DNA from: Pseudonocardia benzenivorans CB1190
GTDB taxonomy: Bacteria; Actinomycetota; Actinomycetes; Mycobacteriales; Pseudonocardiaceae
Direction of reading: 5' to 3'
Assembly (NCBI RefSeq): GCF_000196675.2
Contig: NC_015312.1
Span: forward strand, 4,278,001 to 4,342,000
Length of the DNA stretch: 64,000 bases
This document shows positions 59,109-64,000 of the stretch, piece by piece. The position numbers were made by a program, and so were the translations under genes. Position 1 is the first letter of the stretch. Each line of letters begins with the position of its first letter. A model generated the notes under the pieces. It was not told the origin of the DNA, did no database searches, and saw only the letters and a program-made list of their open reading frames with translations.

Positions 59109-59618
59109 ATGCCCGAGATCGTGCTCGTCCGTGGCGACATCACCGAGGCCGAGGTCGACGCCGTCGTCAACGCGGCGAACTCGTCACTGCTGGGCGGGGG
59201 CGGTGTCGACGGCGCCATCCACCGCCGCGGCGGGCCCGCGATCCTCGCCGAGTGCCGCCAGTTGCGGGCCACCCGGTATCCCGACGGGCTGCCGACGGGG
59301 CAGGCCGTCGCCACCACCGCCGGGAACCTGCCGGCCCGCTGGGTGATCCACACCGTCGGACCGGTGTACGCGAAGCGGCGGAGCCGCCGGCACCTGCTGG
59401 AGTCGTGCTACCGGGAGTCGCTGCGGGTCGCCGACGAGCTGGGCGCGGCCACGGTCGCGTTCCCCGCGGTGTCGGCGGGTATCTACGGCTGGCCGCTCGA
59501 CGACGCCGCACTCGCCGCGGTGGAGACGGTGCGCGCCACCGAGTCCGCGGTGCGCGAGGCCCGGTTCGTGCTGTTCTCCGACGACGTGCTGGCGGCGTTC
59601 CGGGCCGCCGTCGGCTGA
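59109..59618 (+). CDS. Macro-domain protein (O-acetyl-ADP-ribose deacetylase type)
   Basis: 169 aa, one macro domain. VRGDITEAEVDAVVNAANSSLLGGGGVDGAIH carries the ADP-ribose loop with the catalytic Asn and GGGGVDGAIH; IHTVGPVY and FPAVSAGIYGWPLDDAA form the second loop. MacroD-type enzymes remove ADP-ribose from protein acids or deacetylate O-acetyl-ADP-ribose. Ends 12 bp from jetD, convergent with it. It may be unrelated to the defence genes. Confidence 0.93.
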   Translation: MPEIVLVRGDITEAEVDAVVNAANSSLLGGGGVDGAIHRRGGPAILAECRQLRATRYPDGLPTGQAVATTAGNLPARWVIHTVGPVYAKRRSRRHLLESCYRESLRVADELGAATVAFPAVSAGIYGWPLDDAALAAVETVRATESAVREARFVLFSDDVLAAFRAAVG

Positions 59619-59630
59619 CGACGAGCGTCC

Positions 59631-60710
59631 TCAGCGCAGGTCGCGCAGGTCGTCGGCCTCGGCCAGCAGCTCACGGCCGAGCCACTCCTGGGCCAGCCGC
59701 TCGCCCGCCCCGAGCAGCTCCGCCACGGGCTCGTGCAGCACCGGCGGCAGCCATGCGGTGAGCTCGGCGACGTCGCCGACGGGCAGGCTCCCCGGCTGGG
59801 GCACACCCTCGTCGAGCAACCAGGTGTAGAGCGTCGACGCCCGCAGCGGCGCCAACCCGAGCGTCTCCGCGGTCTCGGCGCCGCGCCGGGCGATCTCCAG
59901 CCCGCCGACGTCGAGGTCGCCGAAGTACGACAGCTCGCCCGGGTGGCCGGGCCCGTCGGCCAGGGCGGTGAGGACCGTCGACAGCTGGTTGCCCATCCCC
60001 CACACCACGCGGCCGACCGCGCCGTCGGCGGGCAGCGCGTCGGCCAGCGACTCCCAGGTCGCGACGTTCTCGACGAGGAGGGTGATCCTGCCGTCCCCGA
60101 CGGTGCGCGTGATGGGCTCCCAGCGGGCGCGGCGGATGCCGAGCAGCTCGGGGGTGAGCCGGCCGGGCCGGAAGAGCCGGCCACGCCGCAGCGCGTCGAG
60201 GGCCTGCTCGTCACCGGTCAGCCGCAGCGACCGCTCCTGCACCGCGACGACGTCGCGCGGGCCGCCGTCGGCGAGCAGCCGCTGGACGCCGTCGAGCAGG
60301 GCACGTTCGGCATCGGACGGGTCCTCGTCGCGCAGGAACGCCGGCACCCAGCGCAGCTGCGCGTGCCAGGCGGTCGCGGTGGCCGGTCGCACGTCCGGCG
60401 GGTCGAGCACGAGACCGGGCCGGCCGACCCGGGTGACGAACCGCGGCAACGCCGGGCGCGGCAGCGCGTCCCAGCCGGTGCCGCCGACCCGCGGCAGCCG
60501 GACGACGCCCGCACCGGCGAGCTCGTCGCACAGCTCGCGCAGCCGGGCGCGGCCGTCCGGCGCACCCGCGAGGCTCGGGTCGGCCTCGTGGGCGGCGCCG
60601 CGCAGGACCTCGATCCCGATGCGGCCGGTGCGCGACGCGGCCACGACGCCGGCGAGCCTGGCGGCGAGCGGCGACAGCTCCGGGGACTCGTCCTCCTCGA
60701 CGGTGGTCAT
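59631..60710 (-). CDS. jetD: Wadjet subunit JetD (DUF3322/DUF2220 Toprim nuclease)
   Basis: 359 aa. N-terminal DUF3322-like helical region, then a Toprim fold: Glu214 in LLVENVATWESLADAL and the D-x-D pair Asp265/Asp267 in SYFGDLDVGGLEIARR should bind the metals that cut DNA. In Wadjet systems JetD is the nuclease that cleaves circular plasmids once the SMC motor (JetABC) has extruded them. ATG 60710 comes 8 bp after jetC's stop, with GAGGGG between. Last gene of the operon, read toward the left. Confidence 0.88.
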   Translation of the reverse strand: MTTVEEDESPELSPLAARLAGVVAASRTGRIGIEVLRGAAHEADPSLAGAPDGRARLRELCDELAGAGVVRLPRVGGTGWDALPRPALPRFVTRVGRPGLVLDPPDVRPATATAWHAQLRWVPAFLRDEDPSDAERALLDGVQRLLADGGPRDVVAVQERSLRLTGDEQALDALRRGRLFRPGRLTPELLGIRRARWEPITRTVGDGRITLLVENVATWESLADALPADGAVGRVVWGMGNQLSTVLTALADGPGHPGELSYFGDLDVGGLEIARRGAETAETLGLAPLRASTLYTWLLDEGVPQPGSLPVGDVAELTAWLPPVLHEPVAELLGAGERLAQEWLGRELLAEADDLRDLR

Positions 60711-60718
60711 GCGGCCCC

Positions 60719-63700
60719 TCATCCCAGCGGCAGCGTGAGGACCGGGTCCTCCCGCCAGATCCGGGTGGTGTCGACGACGCCGGCCGGGTCGTCGCCCGCG
60801 AGGATGCGCTCCTCCTGCCGCACGTACTGCCGCCCCCGGCCCGCGACGTTGCGCATCCGGATGATGTTCGGGAAACGGCCGACGGCCTTCAGGTCGCCGA
60901 CACCGGTCAGGAAGATCAGCTGCACGCCGTTGGCGGCGGCGACCTTGCGTTGCAGGTCGAGGAACACGACGTAGTTGGCCTTGCCGAGCGGGTTGTCCAA
61001 CGGCAGGGCGCCCAGCCCCGGCACGTCGCGGCCACGGTTGGTGGCCCGCAGTTTGGCGACCATGCAGAACAGCAGCAGCGAGATCGTCACCTTCTCCCCG
61101 CCCGACCACTTGCGCATCCGCTCCACCGACACCCGCTCGATCGCGAACGTCGTCGACGGCTTGAGGACCCGCGCCTTCCAGTTCCCGTCGCCGACGACGG
61201 CGTCGGTGGCCTGCCACAGCAGCTCCAACCCCCGCGGCACCTCCGCGCCGCGGGCGGTGAGCGCGTCGACCAGCCGGGAGCAACGGTCGCGCACGACGGC
61301 GTCGGCGGTCTCGACGGTCGAGCGCGGCCCCACCTCCAGGAACCGCTGCCCGGCCCACTCCCCCAACGACTCCGGCAGCTCGGACAGCGCCTGCGCGCGG
61401 GCGAGCGAGCGCAGCGCCTGGCGCACCATGCCGGTCATCGCGGTGACGACGACGCCCTTGTGCTCCTCCAGCTCGGCGAGCCTTTCGCGCAGGTTGGCGG
61501 CGTAGACCGCGAGCGATCCGGCGAGCTCGTCGGCGACGGGTCCGAGCTCGCCCGCGACGTCGTCGACCCGGAAGCGGTCGCGGACGTCGGACTTCACCCC
61601 GGCGAACCGGTCGGCGCCCGCCCACCGGGCGATCCGGTGCGCGACGGCCTCGACGTCGCGCGCGGCGCGGCGGGCGACGGCGACCGCGCCGTCGAGCCGG
61701 CCCCGGGCGGCCGTGACGGCGGCATGGGCGTCGTCGAGGGAGCCGACGTCCCCGGGGCCGGGGTCGATGCCGGGGCCGGGGCCGGTGCCGGGGTCGACGC
61801 CCAGCAGCTCCAGCAGGTGCCCGAGACCGGTCGCGCGTTCGCGGGCGGCGGCGCGGCGGGCGTCGGCGTCGCGGGCGGCGGACCCGGCGGCCGCGTGCAG
61901 GGCGACGAGCTCACCCGCCTCGGTGGCGGCCCGAGCGGCCGCGGCGAGCGCGTCGGCGCGGGCGGCGTCGAGCGCGTCCGGGTCGTCACACGCGGCCTGC
62001 TCCGCCGGCTCCACCTGCATCTGCGCCGCCGGCTCGGCGAGCCCGGCCAGCTCGGCCTTCGCCTCCCGCAGCTCCGCGCGCAGCTCGCCGATCGACGTCG
62101 CGAGCGCGGCGGCGGCGGACTCCGCCCGGACGATCGCCGCCGCGCGGGTGCCCGCGTCGGTGCCGTCGGGACCGTCGAGCAGTGCCTCGGCACGCTGCCG
62201 CACGACCTCCGGCAGGTCCGCGACCCGGGCCGCCGGGTCGGCCAGCGCGCGCGTCGCCTCCTGCAGCGACGCCGCGAGGGCGGACTCCGACACCTCGCGC
62301 CGGTAGGCCTGGTCGGCGCTCTCCCAGGCCCGGCGGGCCTCGTCGAGCGCGACCGGCTCCCCCTCCGACCCGGCGCCCGGCCCGGGGTCGGATCCGGGGT
62401 CGGACAGCCCGGCGCGCAGCTCCCGCTGCTCGCCGAGGCTGCGACGCAACACATCGGCCTGCCCGGTGGCCGCGGCGGCCGCGGTCCGGGCGGCGTCCTC
62501 GGCCGCGACGGCGGCGTCGAGCGACGCGTCGAGGTCCGCGATCTCCGCGGGCAGCGCCGCCGCCTCCGCCCTCCGGTCGGCGGCCTCGCGCACCCGCGGC
62601 AGCAGCTGCGTGAGCGTCGCGATCGCGGCGGCGGCGTCGCGCCGGCAGCGTTCGAGATCGCCGCGCCGGGCGTCGGCGTCGGCCTCGCGGTCCCCGACGG
62701 AGGCCAGGTCAGAGGCGATCCGGGCGAGGTCGGCGTCGGCGGCCGCGACGGCGTCCCGCGCGGCCCGGACCTCGGCGTCGAGGGCCTCGAGCGTGCCGGG
62801 CGGGCAGTCCACGCGCAGCCGTTCGAGCCGGCGACGCCGGTCGGCGTCGGCGTCGCGGGCGGCGACGAGCTCGGCGTCCGCGGCCGACCGGGCGGCGCGG
62901 GCCGACTCGCGTTCGTCGATCTCGGCGCCCGCGCCCGCGCGGTCGGTCAGGGCCCTGGCCGGGTCGACGAGGTGCCCGGTCGCGGGGCCGTGGGCGGCGT
63001 CGAGGTCGCCGGTGGTGGCCAGCACGACCGGCGACGTCGGGCGCAGCGCGGCACCGTCGAGCACCGAGCGGGCGGCCGGCAGGTCGGCCGGGTCGTGGAC
63101 GAGCACGCCGCCCGCGAGGGCGGGCGCGGCCCGCATCAGCTCGGCGCGCCGGCCCGCGGGCACGGAGTCGGCAAGGTAGCGCCATCCCGTGGTCGCCGGG
63201 ATGCCGGCCCGGTCGAGGACGTCGAGCGCACGGACGACGTCGAGCGTGGGCGGGAGCAGCCGGTCGGCCCCCAGCGCGGCGAGCGCACGCTCGTCCTCGG
63301 CGTCGGCGACGGCGAGCTCGACGCGACCGCGTTCGGCCCGGGCGACGGCGGCGGTGAGCAGCGCGACGAGGTCGCCCGCCTCGGCGACCGGGTCGACGTC
63401 GGTGCCGCCGGCGAGACCCCGGAGCCGGTCGTCGGACGCGAGGTCGGCGACGCGTCCGCGCAGCTCCACGGCCCGGTCGCCGGCCGCCTCCGCGGCGCGC
63501 TCGGCGGTCCGCCGCTGTGCGGTGAGGGTCTCGGCCGCGGCGGCCAGCTCGGCCCGGCGCTCGCGCAGCGTGGCGCGCTCGGCGGCGAGCCGGTCGAGCT
63601 CGTCGGCCGCCTCGGCGTCGACGGCCTCGTGCCGGGCGAGGGCGTCCTCCACCGCGGCCGCGTCGACGCTCCCTCCCGCGGCGACCGTCACCCCGGCACC

Positions 63701-64000
63701 GAGATCCCCGGACCCGGACCCGGACCCGGACCCGGACCCGGACCCGGCGAGGAGACTCCGGGCGGCGGCGAGATCGGCGTCGAGCCCGGCGAGGGCGTCG
63801 GTGAGGGCGGCGAGCCGCCCGGTCAGCGTGCCCCGGCGCTGCGACGCCTCCTGCCACGCCGTCCGCGCGGCGCGTTCGGCCGCACCGGCGTCGCAGGCCT
63901 CCGCGTCGAGCGCCGCGACGCGCGCCGCGACGGCGGCGATGCTCGCGTCGAGGGCGCGGGCGTAGCCGGCGGCCGTCGCGTCGCGCCGGGCGCGCAGGGG
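60719..64000 (-). CDS. jetC: Wadjet SMC-like ATPase JetC (N-terminus off window)
   Basis: At least 1093 residues are visible and the frame stays open to the window edge, so the Walker A half lies to the right. The visible part is mainly two long coiled coils rich in Ala/Arg/Glu (DELDRLAAERATLRERRAELA and similar). Near the C-terminus, FAIERVSVERMRKWSGGEKVTISLLLFCM contains the ABC signature; further on ALPLDNPLGKANYVVFLDLQ is at the Walker B position with Asp-Asn rather than Asp-Glu, then LIFLTGVGDLKAV. This is the motor of the plasmid-detecting Wadjet complex. Gly/Pro and Gly/Ser runs interrupt the coils. Confidence 0.88.
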   Translation of the reverse strand, partial: PLRARRDATAAGYARALDASIAAVAARVAALDAEACDAGAAERAARTAWQEASQRRGTLTGRLAALTDALAGLDADLAAARSLLAGSGSGSGSGSGSGDLGAGVTVAAGGSVDAAAVEDALARHEAVDAEAADELDRLAAERATLRERRAELAAAAETLTAQRRTAERAAEAAGDRAVELRGRVADLASDDRLRGLAGGTDVDPVAEAGDLVALLTAAVARAERGRVELAVADAEDERALAALGADRLLPPTLDVVRALDVLDRAGIPATTGWRYLADSVPAGRRAELMRAAPALAGGVLVHDPADLPAARSVLDGAALRPTSPVVLATTGDLDAAHGPATGHLVDPARALTDRAGAGAEIDERESARAARSAADAELVAARDADADRRRRLERLRVDCPPGTLEALDAEVRAARDAVAAADADLARIASDLASVGDREADADARRGDLERCRRDAAAAIATLTQLLPRVREAADRRAEAAALPAEIADLDASLDAAVAAEDAARTAAAAATGQADVLRRSLGEQRELRAGLSDPGSDPGPGAGSEGEPVALDEARRAWESADQAYRREVSESALAASLQEATRALADPAARVADLPEVVRQRAEALLDGPDGTDAGTRAAAIVRAESAAAALATSIGELRAELREAKAELAGLAEPAAQMQVEPAEQAACDDPDALDAARADALAAAARAATEAGELVALHAAAGSAARDADARRAAARERATGLGHLLELLGVDPGTGPGPGIDPGPGDVGSLDDAHAAVTAARGRLDGAVAVARRAARDVEAVAHRIARWAGADRFAGVKSDVRDRFRVDDVAGELGPVADELAGSLAVYAANLRERLAELEEHKGVVVTAMTGMVRQALRSLARAQALSELPESLGEWAGQRFLEVGPRSTVETADAVVRDRCSRLVDALTARGAEVPRGLELLWQATDAVVGDGNWKARVLKPSTTFAIERVSVERMRKWSGGEKVTISLLLFCMVAKLRATNRGRDVPGLGALPLDNPLGKANYVVFLDLQRKVAAANGVQLIFLTGVGDLKAVGRFPNIIRMRNVAGRGRQYVRQEERILAGDDPAGVVDTTRIWREDPVLTLPLG
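63710..63745. repeat. Six tandem GGACCC hexamers inside jetC
   Basis: Encodes (Gly-Ser)6 on the minus strand at a break between coiled coils. In-frame, so copy changes only alter linker length. Confidence 0.95.

Noticed and set aside
59109..59618. Macro-domain gene as a part of the Wadjet system
   Set aside because: It is on the opposite strand and convergent; known Wadjet operons do not need it. Proximity alone is weak evidence.
60719..63691. jetC starting at GTG 63691 as a 990-aa protein
   Set aside because: The same frame stays open to the window end and continues the coiled coil, so the true start and Walker A lie outside.
1..64000. tRNA/rRNA genes, insertion sequences or prophage
   Set aside because: No cloverleaf-like sequence, transposase, integrase or phage gene was seen; this was by eye, so a tRNA scan would be needed to be certain.

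Overview
The window is dense, very GC-rich DNA from an actinomycete. An Lsr2 nucleoid protein, iron boxes of the IdeR/DmdR type, many GTG starts, stop/start overlaps of the GTGA/ATGA kind, promoters that appear to drive leaderless mRNAs, and several acyl-CoA dehydrogenases all fit a Pseudonocardia-like member of the Pseudonocardiaceae. The genus is an inference. I see no rRNA, tRNA, insertion sequence, prophage or CRISPR array; this looks like chromosomal core plus accessory metabolism.

Layout. 1-4.4 kb: a fused 2-oxoacid (indolepyruvate) ferredoxin oxidoreductase, cut by the window edge, and an acyl-CoA ligase. 4.5-7.4 kb: small envelope and hydrolase genes, then lsr2. 7.5-13.1 kb: an SDR, an MFS exporter, a PLP decarboxylase, and a convergent iron-uptake pair (siderophore-binding lipoprotein and siderophore-type formyltransferase), each preceded by an iron box. 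13.2-28.8 kb: fatty-acid or sterol-like catabolism: TetR, acyl-CoA dehydrogenase, 3-hydroxyacyl-CoA dehydrogenase-like SDR and thiolase; then an MFS transporter with extra beta-sandwich domains and its MarR; then another acyl-CoA dehydrogenase, a single-chain biotin-dependent acyl-CoA carboxylase and two coupled acyl-CoA dehydrogenases that look like an alpha/beta pair. 28.9-33.8 kb: DUF3040 protein, a coupled MarR-MFS-universal stress operon, an AT-hook coiled-coil protein and a zinc-ribbon SDR lacking the catalytic Tyr. 33.9-42.8 kb: recC-recB-recD, each overlapping the next by 4 bp.

42.9-46.5 kb holds the most unusual system: a receiver domain fused to a thioredoxin-reductase-like flavoprotein without its redox Cys pair, a soluble cyclic-nucleotide-binding histidine kinase, and a UBP-type zinc-finger protein, all translationally coupled. 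This looks like a two-component system whose output is an NADPH/FAD protein rather than a DNA-binding protein. 46.8-47.8 kb: folD under a ZTP (pfl) riboswitch. 47.8-54.6 kb: MFS drug exporter, a truncated SARP/ATPase regulator, GNAT, AzlCD exporter, and a MarR divergent from a PRISE-type reductase. 54.6-58.2 kb: the lactate-utilisation operon lutABC with a divergent LldR/FadR-type regulator and a 17-bp perfect operator placed symmetrically between the two -10 boxes; lutC carries a frameshift. 58.3-59.6 kb: an MTHFS-family protein and a macro-domain protein. 59.6-64 kb: jetD and part of jetC of a Wadjet-type anti-plasmid SMC system; jetA and jetB would lie to the right of the window.
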